64,000 nucleotides of DNA from Trinickia dinghuensis (GTDB lineage: Bacteria > Pseudomonadota > Gammaproteobacteria > Burkholderiales > Burkholderiaceae). The stretch's first letter is position 1, and each line of letters starts with the position of its first letter. The stretch lies in NCBI RefSeq assembly GCF_003367175.1, contig NZ_QRGA01000004.1, positions 62,001 through 126,000 of the forward strand. Direction: 5' to 3'. Under the pieces are notes generated by a model that ran no database searches, was not told where the DNA came from, and was given only the letters and a program-made list of their open reading frames with translations. Both the position numbers and the translations under genes were made by a program. Below, one piece after another: positions 32,222-43,800 of the stretch.

Positions 32222-33205
32222 TCAAGCCGCGGTGGCCACACCCGCGCGTCGTTCTGCGAGCTTGCGCTCCAACGCCGCATAGAGCTGCGAGACGGCGACT
32301 TCGCCAGCGAGGATTGCTTCGTTGCGATGCCCGAAGTCGCTCCCGCTCATCGCGGCCAGATTGGGACGAATGACGAAGTCGGCGTATTTCTCGAGCTCGT
32401 AGGTCTTGATCGTCTGTCCCATGATCGTAAACGTCTGCAGCAGCACGTCGAACGAGTTCTGTGTCAATGCCGATTGCGGATCGGCGGAGATGTCCACGGC
32501 GATGACGAAATCGGCGCCCATCTTGCGCGCGAAAGAAGCCGGCACGGGGCTAACCAGCCCGCCGTCGACATACTCGTGCCCGGCGATCTTGACCGGCTCG
32601 AAGATCGACGGAACGCTGCACGAAGCGCGTACCGCGATGCCGGTGTCACCTCGCTGGAAGAGGATCGGCTGGCCGCTGCGCAGATCGGTGGCGACGACGC
32701 CGAGCGGCTTGACCATCTTTTCGATCGGCCGATGATGCAAGGTGGTATCGACGTAGTTCTGCAGCGCGACGCCTTGCAGGAAGCCGCGCGTGCGGAACGG
32801 CATGGCCCAATCGCTGATCGACGCTTCGTCCATCGTCAGGGCCAGCTTATTGATTTGCAGACCGCTCATCCCCGAGGCATAGAGCGCCCCGACGACCGAC
32901 CCGGCGCTCGTGCCGCAGACGATATCGATCTGCAGCCCGCGCGCTTCAAGTGCTTTGATGACGCCGATATGGGCGAAGCCACGTGCCGCGCCGCCGCCCA
33001 GCGCGAGCCCGATGCGAAGCGGCTTCGGCGGGGCTGCCGGCGGCCGGGCCGGCGCGGCGTTCGATTCGTTCGTGCGAGTGGCGGGCGATGCGCAGGCCGC
33101 GAGCAGGGCCGAGGCGCACGCAATCGAAAATCCGCGGCGGGTGAGGCGGGGGGAAGACGGTTTCAACGGTTTTCTCCGGCGGCGCGCCGAACCTTCGGCA
33201 CGCAT
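32222..33205 (-). CDS. Patatin-like phospholipase lipoprotein (RssA-like)
   Basis: The 327-residue protein carries TRRGFSIACASALLAAC near its N-terminus, a signal with twin arginines and a lipobox (LAAC), so it is probably exported and lipidated. The patatin domain has the oxyanion loop GGGAARG, the serine elbow GTSAG and the dyad aspartate in VDGGLVSPVP. Such enzymes hydrolyse acyl esters of phospholipids. It is convergent with the NlpC gene and divergent from gltX. Confidence 0.9.
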   Translation of the reverse strand: MRAEGSARRRRKPLKPSSPRLTRRGFSIACASALLAACASPATRTNESNAAPARPPAAPPKPLRIGLALGGGAARGFAHIGVIKALEARGLQIDIVCGTSAGSVVGALYASGMSGLQINKLALTMDEASISDWAMPFRTRGFLQGVALQNYVDTTLHHRPIEKMVKPLGVVATDLRSGQPILFQRGDTGIAVRASCSVPSIFEPVKIAGHEYVDGGLVSPVPASFARKMGADFVIAVDISADPQSALTQNSFDVLLQTFTIMGQTIKTYELEKYADFVIRPNLAAMSGSDFGHRNEAILAGEVAVSQLYAALERKLAERRAGVATAA

Positions 33206-33366
33206 CGATGCGCCGGATGGAATTTGAAAGCCAGGCCGGCACGCCGCGCGGGACGCGGCGCGCGCACATCATACGGCAAAGCGATCGGGCGCGGCTGAGT
33301 GGCTGCTCGGCTCGGCGCGCCGTGCTCGGCTTGTTCGGCGCCGGGCGTTCGGCGCAAGGCGCCGGG

Positions 33367-33372
33367 TATAAT
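33367..33372 (+). promoter_or_regulatory. Probable -10 element of gltX
   Basis: TATAAT lies 83 bp before the gltX start in an otherwise GC-rich stretch. No good -35 hexamer is seen at 16-18 bp, so only the -10 is proposed. Confidence 0.5.
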
Positions 33373-33454
33373 CGGCGTCTATTTCTCTTTGCTCGACGGC
33401 ACGCCGCTTTTTGCTTTTGTGGATGCGGATGCCCTCGAACTATCGACGCTACCT

Positions 33455-34864
33455 ATGACCACCGTCCGTACCCGTTTCGCTCCGAGTCCCACCGGTTTCA
33501 TCCACCTCGGCAACATTCGCTCCGCGCTTTATCCGTGGGCGTTCGCTCGCAAGATGCAGGGCACGTTCATCTTGCGGATCGAAGACACGGACGTCGAGCG
33601 CTCGACGTCGGCATCGGTCGATGCGATTCTCGAAGGGATGGAGTGGCTCGGCCTGAACTTCGACGAAGGCCCGTTCTATCAGATGCAGCGCATGGACCGT
33701 TATCGCGAGGTCGTCGCGCAGATGCTCGAGCAAGGGCTCGCGTACCGCTGCTATATGTCGATGGAAGAACTCGAGGCATTGCGCGAGCGCCAGCGCGAGG
33801 CCGGTGAAAAGCCGCGCTATGACGGCACGTGGCGTCCTGAACCCGGCAAGACGCTGCCGACGCCGCCGGCCGGCGTCGAGCCCGTGATCCGCTTCAAGAA
33901 TCCGCTCGACGGTGTCGTCGCTTGGGACGATGCGGTCAAGGGCCCCATTGAAATCTCGAACGACGAACTCGACGATTTGGTCATCGCTCGGCCCGACGGT
34001 ACGCCCACGTACAACTTTTGCGTCGTCGTCGACGATCTCGATATGCGCATCACGCACGTGATCCGCGGCGACGATCATGTCAACAACACGCCGCGGCAGA
34101 TCAACATCCTGCGCGCGCTCGGCGGGCAGACGCCCGTCTATGCGCACTTGCCGACCGTGCTTAACGAAGCCGGCGAGAAGATGAGCAAGCGTCACGGCGC
34201 GATGAGCGTGATGGGGTATCGCGACGTCGGCTATCTTCCCGAAGCGGTGCTCAACTATCTGGCTCGCTTGGGCTGGTCGCATGGCGACGCCGAGATCTTT
34301 ACGCGCGAGCAGTTCGTCGAGTGGTTCAATCTCGAGCACTTGGGCAAGTCGCCCGCGCAGTACGACCACAACAAGCTGAACTGGCTCAACAACCACTACA
34401 TCAAGGAAGCAGACAACGCGCGGCTTGCCGAGTTGGCTAAGCCTTTCTTTGCCGAACTCGGTATCGCTGAAGCCGCGCTTGCGCAGGGCCCCGATTCGGC
34501 CTCCGTCATTGCATTGATGAAGGATCGTGCGACGACGATCAAGGAGATCGTCGAGAACGCAGCGATGTTCTATCGCACGCCGGCGCCGGAAGCCGAAGCG
34601 CTGACGCAGCACGTGACCGATGCGGTGAAACCTGCGCTTGCCGAACTCGCCGCCGCGCTGCGCGGTTGCGAATGGACGAAGGAGGGCGTGGCCGCTGCGC
34701 TGAAGGCGACGCTCGCCGCACACAAGCTCAAGATGCCGCAACTGGCGATGCCCGTGCGCTTGCTCGTGGCCGGCACGACGCATACGCCGTCGATCGATGC
34801 GGTGCTCGTGTTGTTCGGGCGCGAGCGTGTGGTGAGTCGCATCGAAGGCGCGCTGTCGGCGTGA
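33455..34864 (+). CDS. gltX: Glutamate--tRNA ligase
   Basis: The start at 33455 gives 469 residues opening [25 protein letters not shown]; the open frame extends further upstream but into non-family sequence. The class I signatures are [11 protein letters not shown] (HIGH equivalent) and EKMSKRHG (KMSKS). The C-terminal anticodon-binding part is present to the end. It charges tRNA-Glu with glutamate in the cytosol. Confidence 0.97.
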   Translation: MTTVRTRFAPSPTGFIHLGNIRSALYPWAFARKMQGTFILRIEDTDVERSTSASVDAILEGMEWLGLNFDEGPFYQMQRMDRYREVVAQMLEQGLAYRCYMSMEELEALRERQREAGEKPRYDGTWRPEPGKTLPTPPAGVEPVIRFKNPLDGVVAWDDAVKGPIEISNDELDDLVIARPDGTPTYNFCVVVDDLDMRITHVIRGDDHVNNTPRQINILRALGGQTPVYAHLPTVLNEAGEKMSKRHGAMSVMGYRDVGYLPEAVLNYLARLGWSHGDAEIFTREQFVEWFNLEHLGKSPAQYDHNKLNWLNNHYIKEADNARLAELAKPFFAELGIAEAALAQGPDSASVIALMKDRATTIKEIVENAAMFYRTPAPEAEALTQHVTDAVKPALAELAAALRGCEWTKEGVAAALKATLAAHKLKMPQLAMPVRLLVAGTTHTPSIDAVLVLFGRERVVSRIEGALSA

Positions 34865-34923
34865 CGAGCTAGTCTCTTCGTCGATCGTTTTGCAGCGATA
34901 TGCAAAAAGTTCGGCGAAGGGTA

Positions 34924-34952
34924 TTTACAAGACGGATAGAGACTTATATACT
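34924..34952 (+). promoter_or_regulatory. Sigma-70 promoter of tRNA-Ala
   Basis: TTTACA (34924-34929) and TATACT (34947-34952) are separated by 17 bp. The expected start of transcription lies about 12 bases before the tRNA. Confidence 0.8.
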
Positions 34953-34970
34953 CTCATTTCTGTTCTGCAA

Positions 34971-35046
<76 letters not shown>

Positions 35047-35070
35047 AAACCGCAGACAGTCTCAAAGAAA

Positions 35071-35100
35071 AGCTCTGGATTTCCAGGGCTTTTTCTTTTT
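35071..35100 (+). terminator. Intrinsic terminator after tRNA-Ala
   Basis: AGCTCTGG and CCAGGGCT pair (one G-U) around a 4-base loop, followed by TTTTCTTTTT. It lies 25 bases after the tRNA end. Confidence 0.88.
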
Positions 35101-35266
35101 CTACGGTCCGTAGAGTTCTCCTCGTATTCTCGCGTTTGCGTCCGCGTTGCACGCAGCGTACCTCGCACCTAAAATGAGCTTCGGCATGCTTGCCGCACAT
35201 CGCGGCCGGCCTTTCTCTCGCACGGGAACCCAATTCCCTACGGGAGCCACGTACTAGGAGAGGACG

Positions 35267-35557
35267 GTGAAGCCCTCTGAGGCATTGAGCCAACATCGAG
35301 ACGATATCCGGCGTATCGTCGCTGCCAACAAAGCTGTGAACCCCCGCGTGTTTGGTTCGGTGGTACGCGGCGAGGATGCGGATGGCAGCGATCTGGACAT
35401 CCTCGTCGACCCGCTTCCCGAGACGTCGCTGTTCGATATCGGTGGCATCCAGTACGAGTTGCAGGATCTGCTGGGCGTGCCGGTGGACGTGCTCACTCCG
35501 AAAGGCCTCTCGATCAAATTCAGGGCGGCGGTATTGGCGGAGGCTGTGCCTGTATGA
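35267..35557 (+). CDS. MNT-domain nucleotidyltransferase (MntA-type antitoxin)
   Basis: The 96-residue protein starts with GTG after a good TAGGAG site. It has the minimal nucleotidyltransferase motif GSVVRGEDADGSDLDILV at about residues 30-47, with the GS and two catalytic aspartates intact. MntA antitoxins neutralise HEPN ribonuclease toxins by transferring AMP groups. Its stop overlaps the start of a HEPN-like frame (ATGA), the standard operon form, but that partner is truncated to 26 residues. The antitoxin therefore looks orphaned. Confidence 0.85.
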   Translation: MKPSEALSQHRDDIRRIVAANKAVNPRVFGSVVRGEDADGSDLDILVDPLPETSLFDIGGIQYELQDLLGVPVDVLTPKGLSIKFRAAVLAEAVPV

Positions 35558-35634
35558 ATGCGAAGCAACGACGGATGAGGCTGCCGGACTACCTTTCGCA
35601 TATCCGTGGGGTTGATGTCATCGCGAGCTGCTGA
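35554..35634 (+). pseudogene. Truncated HEPN (DUF86) toxin gene
   Basis: The frame from the ATG at 35554 reads MNAKQRRMRLPDYLSHIR, matching the N-terminus of DUF86 HEPN toxins, and then diverges to GVDVIASC and a stop. A full toxin is about 110-120 residues with an RX4-6H motif, none of which is present. The sequence after about 35612 belongs to the 3' end of the opposing TetR gene, so the break looks like a deletion or insertion junction. Confidence 0.7.
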
Positions 35635-36343
35635 TCCCATGCGTCAGTAATGCAATCACGTGCCGACCGATCTCGCGCGCGCTCAGACTGCGCCGCGCGG
35701 CGGTCGTATTCCAAAGTCCCGACGTGGCCAGCGGCAGCATCGTCAATCCGACCGCCGATTCGATGATGAGCGACGGCTCGAGATGTGCATTGAGCAGGCC
35801 TTCGCGCTGCCATCGCACAATGCGGGCGAGCGCCGCGTTCTGATCGGCATCGCCATATCGATCGTTCATCCGCTGACGAAGTATCCCCCCCTCGCTGACG
35901 ACTTCGCGTATCCACAGCGGCGCGAACCAGGGATGGTCTTCCGAAACCTTCACCAAGCGTTCGACGAGGTCGGTGATCGCGGCTACCGGATCGTCAAGAT
36001 GCTCGAACGCGCCGCGTATCGTTTCCCGTAGCGGGATAAAGCGCTCGTCGATGAGCACGTCGATCAACTGCTCTCGCGTGTGGAAGTAGTAGTGCATCAT
36101 CGCCGACGTCACGCCGGCCTCGCGGGCGATCTCCCCGAGCGTCGTTTCGACGATGCCTTGCCGTGCAAACAAGCCGAGCGCGACGTCAAGTAGTTTCTCC
36201 CGCTGCAGCGGACCTCGGGCGGTGCCCGACGGCCGGCCGGGCCGGCGCCGCGGTGCCGCCGGTTCCGCGGATTTGGACACAACGCTAGCGCGGCGGCCTG
36301 CCACGCGCTCCGGCCCGGCGGATTCTGGTTTTCGTTCGGACAT
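35618..36343 (-). CDS. TetR-family transcriptional regulator
   Basis: The 241-residue protein has a long basic, Pro/Arg-rich N-terminal extension of about 45 residues before the helix-turn-helix (TTLGEIAREAGVTSAMMHYYFHTREQLI). The C-terminal ligand domain is of the AcrR/YcdC-like type. It is divergent from an MFS drug-efflux gene, with an AT-rich palindrome between, so it most likely represses that pump. Its 3' end meets the broken HEPN toxin gene. Confidence 0.9.
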   Translation of the reverse strand: MSERKPESAGPERVAGRRASVVSKSAEPAAPRRRPGRPSGTARGPLQREKLLDVALGLFARQGIVETTLGEIAREAGVTSAMMHYYFHTREQLIDVLIDERFIPLRETIRGAFEHLDDPVAAITDLVERLVKVSEDHPWFAPLWIREVVSEGGILRQRMNDRYGDADQNAALARIVRWQREGLLNAHLEPSLIIESAVGLTMLPLATSGLWNTTAARRSLSAREIGRHVIALLTHGISSSR

Positions 36344-36421
36344 GCTTGTGTTTCGGTTTGGTGCTGTCTACGCGGTGGAGCGGTGACACGGTGAAACATA
36401 GTCTCACGATTCGTCATTTGA

Positions 36422-38017
<1,596 letters not shown>

Positions 38018-38146
38018 CTTTGTCCAGATCGGCGGCGGGATTGACGCGCTCCAAGTAATCCGTATAGGGTATCCACACCGTCGGAGACGGATTCGCCGCC
38101 ATCCCTGGTCCCGGTCTGGCGACACCGATTACCAGACATTGGATAC

Positions 38147-39004
38147 ATGACAGACTCATTCGAATCACGTTCGGCGCGCCATATCCCGGTCGCGCCGCCC
38201 CATGTTCTCGTTCAGGCGCGCCATGGTTGGCTGCTCGCCAATCCCAACGATTTCTTTCTGGGGCGTGCGATCGTCGAATACGGCGAGTATGGCGAAATCG
38301 AGGCGCAACTGCTGGCCCAGTTGTTCGTTCGGCCCGGCGCCGCGGTCGAAGTGGGGGCCAACATTGGAACGCACACGGTGGCGCTGGCGAAGCGCACGCG
38401 CGAGTTGGGGCGCACCCTGATCGCGTTCGAACCACAACCGTTCCTGTTCCAGAATCTCTGCGCCAATCTCGCGCTAAACAGCCTGACGAACGTGCGTGCG
38501 TGGCCCTGGGCATGCGGCGCAAAGGCCGGCACCGTGTATTTCGATGTGCCCGATTATGAGTCGCCCGGCAACTTCGGTGCCGTTGCCATGACGCAGGATC
38601 CCGGGCCCGCGTCGTTGGCCGTTCCTTGCGTCACGTTGGACGATGCGATCGGCGGGCAGGCGGTTGGGCTGCTGAAGATCGACGTCGAAGGCGCGGAGCT
38701 GGACGTGTTGCGTGGGGCTGAGGCAGTGATCGAGAAATCGCGTCCGGTGCTGTACGTCGAGAACGACCGGATCGCGCTTTCGCGTGCGTTGATCGAATGG
38801 ATCTGGGCTCGAGGTTATCGGCTATGGTGGCACTTTCCCCCGCTATTCAATCCCGAGAATTTCTTCGGCAATTCGAACAATCTCTATCCCACGGTCGTAT
38901 CGTGCAACATGCTTGGACTGCCGCGCGAAATGACTGTCAATGTGGTAGGCCTCGAGGAGGCCACCGATATCGACTTTCACCCCTTGGTGGCATACGCACC
39001 TTAG
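38147..39004 (+). CDS. FkbM-family methyltransferase
   Basis: The 285-residue protein has the SAM-binding motif VEVGANIGTHTVALAKR at about residues 67-83, the FEPQPFLFQNLCANLALN segment, and the FkbM motif LLKIDVEGAELDVLRGAE. FkbM enzymes methylate hydroxyl groups of sugars or other small molecules. It is convergent with the autotransporter heptosyltransferase gene (68-bp gap), so it could modify the same surface glycan, but no direct evidence links them. Confidence 0.9.
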   Translation: MTDSFESRSARHIPVAPPHVLVQARHGWLLANPNDFFLGRAIVEYGEYGEIEAQLLAQLFVRPGAAVEVGANIGTHTVALAKRTRELGRTLIAFEPQPFLFQNLCANLALNSLTNVRAWPWACGAKAGTVYFDVPDYESPGNFGAVAMTQDPGPASLAVPCVTLDDAIGGQAVGLLKIDVEGAELDVLRGAEAVIEKSRPVLYVENDRIALSRALIEWIWARGYRLWWHFPPLFNPENFFGNSNNLYPTVVSCNMLGLPREMTVNVVGLEEATDIDFHPLVAYAP

Positions 39005-39072
39005 CTAAGCAAAGCCGGCCTCCGCGCAATGCATCGTCGCGCTCGTGGGTGACGGCTTCGCTTCAGCTACCG

Positions 39073-40431
39073 CTACCGCTGCCGCCGCGAGCGTGCCGTT
39101 CGCGCCTTGACCGGTTCGGCGAAGCCGGGGATCCGCATCAACGTCGCCTTGACCTGCTCGGGCGTAATGAGCCGCGTACATTCGAACTGGCGCGGCGTAT
39201 CTTTATGGCGCGGACACCAGAAGAAATCCTGATGATCGAAACGGTGCCGCACATCGTTCCAGCAGCTATTGCACGTGTGATAGTTGATGACGCGAAACGG
39301 CGTAGCGAACTCGTTGGTTTCGTGCGTGAAGCCGCTAATCATCACCACCGGCGTGCGCGCGGCCCAAGCGAGCCAGGCGAGCCCGCTCGATAGCCCGACG
39401 AAGAGGCTGGCGTGCTTGAGCCAGCGAGCGCGCTCCTGGATAGGTCGATCGCCGGTCTCGTCCTCGGCGCCGTGCGGAATGTGGTTCCAGACGAGCCCGA
39501 ACCCATGCGTCGGCTTCTGGTCGATGCAAACCACACGATATCCCTGCTGCTTCAGAAAGGCGACGATCTCGCGCCAGCCAGTAGGGTGGTTCCAGTATTT
39601 GCATTGCGTCGAGCTTTGCACGGCGATCACGGCATAGGGCTCTTCCATGGGCCGGCTATCGTCTTCGAGCGAAAGCAGCGGCGGCTCCTCGGTCGGATCG
39701 ACGCCGAGAATGTAGCCCGCGGTGCGGTGCAGGCCGACATGCCGGAAATCGCATGGCTGCCAGATGTGATCGTGGTCGTCGAAGAACAGTCCGATGTTGT
39801 AGGTCGCGTAATAGCGCTCGGGCCGCACCTGCTCGTGCGTCACGAACTCGATCTCCGGATAGGCGCCCGCGAACAGCGGGATGAGCTTGTCGGACATCGC
39901 ACAGGTGAGGGTGCAACCGTGCTTGCGCTGAAATTTGACCGCGTAGGGAAACCAGCCGACGAGATCGCCGAGCGTGCCCACGGGGAATTGAATCAGCACG
40001 GGGCGATCGGCCGCGTCGTACACATGTTTGAGCAGCGGCTCGGAATCGGCGGGCGCGCTGCGATTCCAGACTTCGATCGAAAAGCGCACGTAGTACTTTT
40101 TGCTGCTGGCGACGAATCCGGCCGCGAGCTCGGTCTGAAAGAGGATGTTGCCGGTCTCGACGTCGCGCAGGCACACGCGCCAGTCGCCTTCGGGCAGGGC
40201 CACGCGGCAGCCGTCGTTGAAGTCGAAGCGGATGCCTCGTGGGCCCGTCTGCGTTGGAACCTGGGCCGGCGCGGGAAATGCCGGCTTGATGGTCGGATCG
40301 CCGGGGTGTCCCGACGCGGGCTCCGCGGTGACTGACGGCTCGGCGGCCGATGCGGACATTTCCGAAGCCGCTGATGCTGCGGGCAAGTCGGTGACGGAAG
40401 TTGCCGGAACGGACGAATCGGCCATATTCAT
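39073..40431 (-). CDS. Autotransporter strand-loop-strand O-heptosyltransferase (TibC/Aah-like)
   Basis: From the ATG at 40431 the protein is 452 residues; an alternative ATG lies two codons later. After a disordered Ala/Ser/Pro-rich leader of about 60 residues comes the BAHT-type N-terminal domain (CRVALPEGDWRVCLRDVETG, YYVRFSIEVWNR), then a GT-B glycosyltransferase domain with QFPVGTLGDLVGWFPYAVKFQ and FVGLSSGLAWLAWA. A four-cysteine cluster (HTCNSCWNDVRHRF, FFWCPRHKD, QFECTRLI) matches the iron-binding motif of TibC-type enzymes. These transfer heptose from ADP-heptose to serines of AIDA/TibA repeats in the cytosol. The giant autotransporter with such repeats is encoded divergently next door and is the obvious substrate. 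Confidence 0.93.
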   Translation of the reverse strand: MNMADSSVPATSVTDLPAASAASEMSASAAEPSVTAEPASGHPGDPTIKPAFPAPAQVPTQTGPRGIRFDFNDGCRVALPEGDWRVCLRDVETGNILFQTELAAGFVASSKKYYVRFSIEVWNRSAPADSEPLLKHVYDAADRPVLIQFPVGTLGDLVGWFPYAVKFQRKHGCTLTCAMSDKLIPLFAGAYPEIEFVTHEQVRPERYYATYNIGLFFDDHDHIWQPCDFRHVGLHRTAGYILGVDPTEEPPLLSLEDDSRPMEEPYAVIAVQSSTQCKYWNHPTGWREIVAFLKQQGYRVVCIDQKPTHGFGLVWNHIPHGAEDETGDRPIQERARWLKHASLFVGLSSGLAWLAWAARTPVVMISGFTHETNEFATPFRVINYHTCNSCWNDVRHRFDHQDFFWCPRHKDTPRQFECTRLITPEQVKATLMRIPGFAEPVKARTARSRRQR

Positions 40432-40891
40432 GTACTCGGGTGGGCGGCGAGCCCGCGGCTCGCAGCGGTTATCGATGGCTAGGCACACGCCGCACACGGG
40501 GTTTCGTCCGCGGAAAACGACGGGGCGCATGCATCTTAACGGACCGAGCAGCGGAAAAGTTTATGTCGATCGGCCTCGGAGATGTCCGCCGATCGCTGGG
40601 GCGATTCTTAAAAATTTTTCGCAAACCCCTTCAGATTTCATAAGATATGCCGATTAGAAGCTAACGTGTCCCCGCGCTGTCGCCGGCCGAACAACGGAAA
40701 AAAACGCCACGAGTCCGCAAGACCGACTCGTTTTGATGCTCTGAGCCCTTGACTTGACCCGCATCCTCCATGCCGCGATCCGTGCTGTCTGACCTGCGCG
40801 CAGCATGCCTGCCGATTTCGGTGGTGTCTGACGCCGCGTGCGTCGTCGGTCGGGATGACCTTGCTGCCTGTTCGGGCCGCGCCGCGCTCGG
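40432..40891. promoter_or_regulatory. Divergent intergenic region of the adhesin locus
   Basis: This 460-bp gap separates the heptosyltransferase and autotransporter starts. It contains the inverted repeat CGATCGGC-N13-GCCGATCG at 40567-40595 and an AT-rich core (TTCTTAAAAATTTTTCGC near 40606) where promoters would be expected. The 250 bases next to the autotransporter start hold no convincing gene, so a long 5' leader is possible. Confidence 0.45.
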
Positions 40892-43800
40892 ATGAAGCCG
40901 ATCACTTTTCGCCGCAAGTACGGCATACACCGCTTCGGCCAACGCCGCGCACGCCTCCCGGGCCTGCTGCTGTCGCTGCTCACGGCACTGACGGTCGCCG
41001 CTTGGACGGCCCGGCCCGCCCGGGCGCAAACCGACGTCTACGTCTCCTCCGGCAGTAACGTCGCCGACTACACGGTCTCCGCCAACTTCTCGCAAATCAT
41101 CAATGCGGGAGGCGCAACCACCAGCACTACCGTCAGCAGCGGCGGGACGCAGGTCGTTTCGTCGGGCGGCGTCGCCAGCACCACCGTGATCAGCACCGGC
41201 GGCCAGGTATTCCTCTCGGGCGGCGCGACGGTCGGCACGCAGGTCAGCAGCGGCGGCTATCAGGAGGTCGATGGCGGCGGCACCGGAAGCGGTACCGTCA
41301 TCAACAGCGGCGGCGTCGAAACCCTGATGAGCGGCGGCAGCGAAACCGGCGCAACGATCTCCGCCGGCGGCACGCAAAACGTCAGCAGTGGCGGTGTCGA
41401 TTCCGCCGCGCAGATTGCGGGTTCGCAAACCGTCTACTCAGGCGGCCTGGCCGTCAGCGCAACCGTCGGTAGCGGCGGCGGGCAGCTGGTCAGCTCGGGA
41501 GGGACGGCAAGTGCGACGACGCTGCTGTCCGGCGGCCTGCTGACCGTCAGTTCGGGCGGCTCGGCGACGGGCATCGCGCAATCCTCCGGCGGCGCACTGA
41601 TTACCGACACGACGGCGGCGCTGATCAGCGGCACGAATGCGCTCGGCGCGTTCAGCATATCGGGCGGCATCGCGTCGGGGCTGCTGCTGGAAGACGGCGG
41701 CCTGCTGACGGTGTCGTCGGGCGGGACCGCGAGCGCGACGACGGTCGGGTCGTCCGGCCAGCAGATCGTGTCGAGCGGCGGCACCGCATCGGCAACCGTG
41801 GTCAGCAGCGGCGGCATCGAGACCGTGCGGAGCGGCGGCACAGATAGCGGCACGACACTCTTCGGCGGCCAGCAGAATATTTCGGCTTCGGCTACGGCGT
41901 TCAGCACCCTCATCGGCCCGGGCGCGACGCAGACCGTGTTCTCTGGCGGCCGGGCTTCGGCTGCCATCGTGAGCAGCGGCGGAGCCCAGTTCCTCGCCAG
42001 CAACGGCCTCGCGTTCAGTACGACTGTCTTTAGCGGCGGCGAGCAAAGAATGAGTTCGGGCGGTTCGGCGGTCGGCACGAAATTGAGCGGCGGCCAGCAG
42101 TTAGTCATGACTGGCGGCGTGGCGAGCACGACGACGGTTTACGTCGGCGGCAGCCAAGTCGTATCGAAAGGCGGCATCGCGTCCAGCGCGACGATCAGCA
42201 GCGGCGGCACGCAGATCGTCAACTCGAACGGTTCGGCGGTGGCCGCGGTGGTCAGCAGCGGCGGCGAGCAGATCATCGCAGCCGACGGCGTCGGCAGCAA
42301 AACGACGATTTCGGGCGGCGGCGCGGTGGTCGTTTCGAACACCGGGTTCATGATAAGCACGACGCTGCTCAGCGGCGGCAGTCTGACCGTCAGCGCCGGC
42401 GGCGCTGCGAGCGCGACGTTCCAGTCGAGCGGCGGCGCGCTGATCGCCGACACCAACGCGTTCCAGGTCAGCGGCACCAACGCGATCGGCTCGTTCAGGA
42501 TTTCCGGCAAACTCGCGTCGGGCGTGCTGCTGGAGAACGGCGGCGTGCTGACGGTGTCGTCGGGCGGCACCGCGAGCGCCACGACCGTGCGCCTTGGCGG
42601 CAACGAAAACGTGCTGTTCAGCGGCGGCGATTTCAGCGCGACGATCAGCAGCGGCGGCGTGCAAACGGTGATGTCGGGCGGCAAGGCGACCGCGACGACG
42701 ATTCGGACCGGCGGCCAGCAGTTCGTCAGTTCCGGTGGCATCGCCTCGAGCGGCCTGGTCAGCAGCGGCGGTACGCAGACCGTGCTGAACGGCGGTATCG
42801 CGACGAGTTCGGTCGTCAGCAGCGGCGGTCAGCAGAACGTTTCGTCGGGCGGCAGTTCGCTTGACTCGAAGCTTTCGGCGTTCGGCACGCAAAGCGTGTT
42901 CGCCGGCGGCATCGCGACTTCCACGACCGTGCGCAGTCTGGGCGACCAAAACGTCTACTCCGGCGGGATCGCGTCGGGCACGCTGAATCTGGGCGGGGTG
43001 CAGACGATCAGCTCGGGCGGGTCGGCCGTGTCGGCCACAGTGAGCAGCGGCGGCGGGATGATCGTCAGCTCGGGCGGGGTGGCGAGCGGTACGGCGTTGG
43101 TCAGCGGCACGCTGACCGTCTATGCGGGCGCTGCCGCATCAAATACCGCCATCAGTGGTGGTGGTTCGGCCTATCTGTCGGGCGGCGCGGCGAACAGCAC
43201 GGCCATCAACAGCGGTGGCTATCTGGAGGTCGATGCCGGTGGCACCGCCAGCAATACCACGGTCGGCAGCGACGCTAACGAAGCTGTGATGAGCGGCGGC
43301 GTCGACACGAGCGCGACGATCGACGGCAACGGCATGCTGACCGTCAGCAGCGGCGGTATAGCCACTGGCGCCGCGATCCTCACCGGCGGGGCGCAGACAG
43401 TCATGTCCGGCGGCGCGACCACCGGCAGCATCATCGCCGGCGCGCAGACGATTTCGTCCGGCGGTTCGGATACTTCGGCGACGGTCAGCTCCGGCGGCGT
43501 GCAGACCGTGCTCGCCGGCGGCTCCGCATCGAGTGCAACGGTGCTGTCGGGCGGGACACAAACGCTAGAAGGGGCCGATTCGTATGCGTCGATCGCCGCG
43601 GGCGCCACGCAGAGCATCGGCAGCGGTGGCGTCGATACCAGCGGCGGCATCGCCGGCATCCAGAACATTTCGTCGGGCGGCGTCGCTAGCGGCACGCTGA
43701 TATTCGTCGGCGGCACGCAGAATATCTACGGCGGCGGCGCGGCAGTAAACGTCCTGGTGTCGGGCACGCAGAACGTGTCGTCGGGCGGTGTTGCGTCGAA

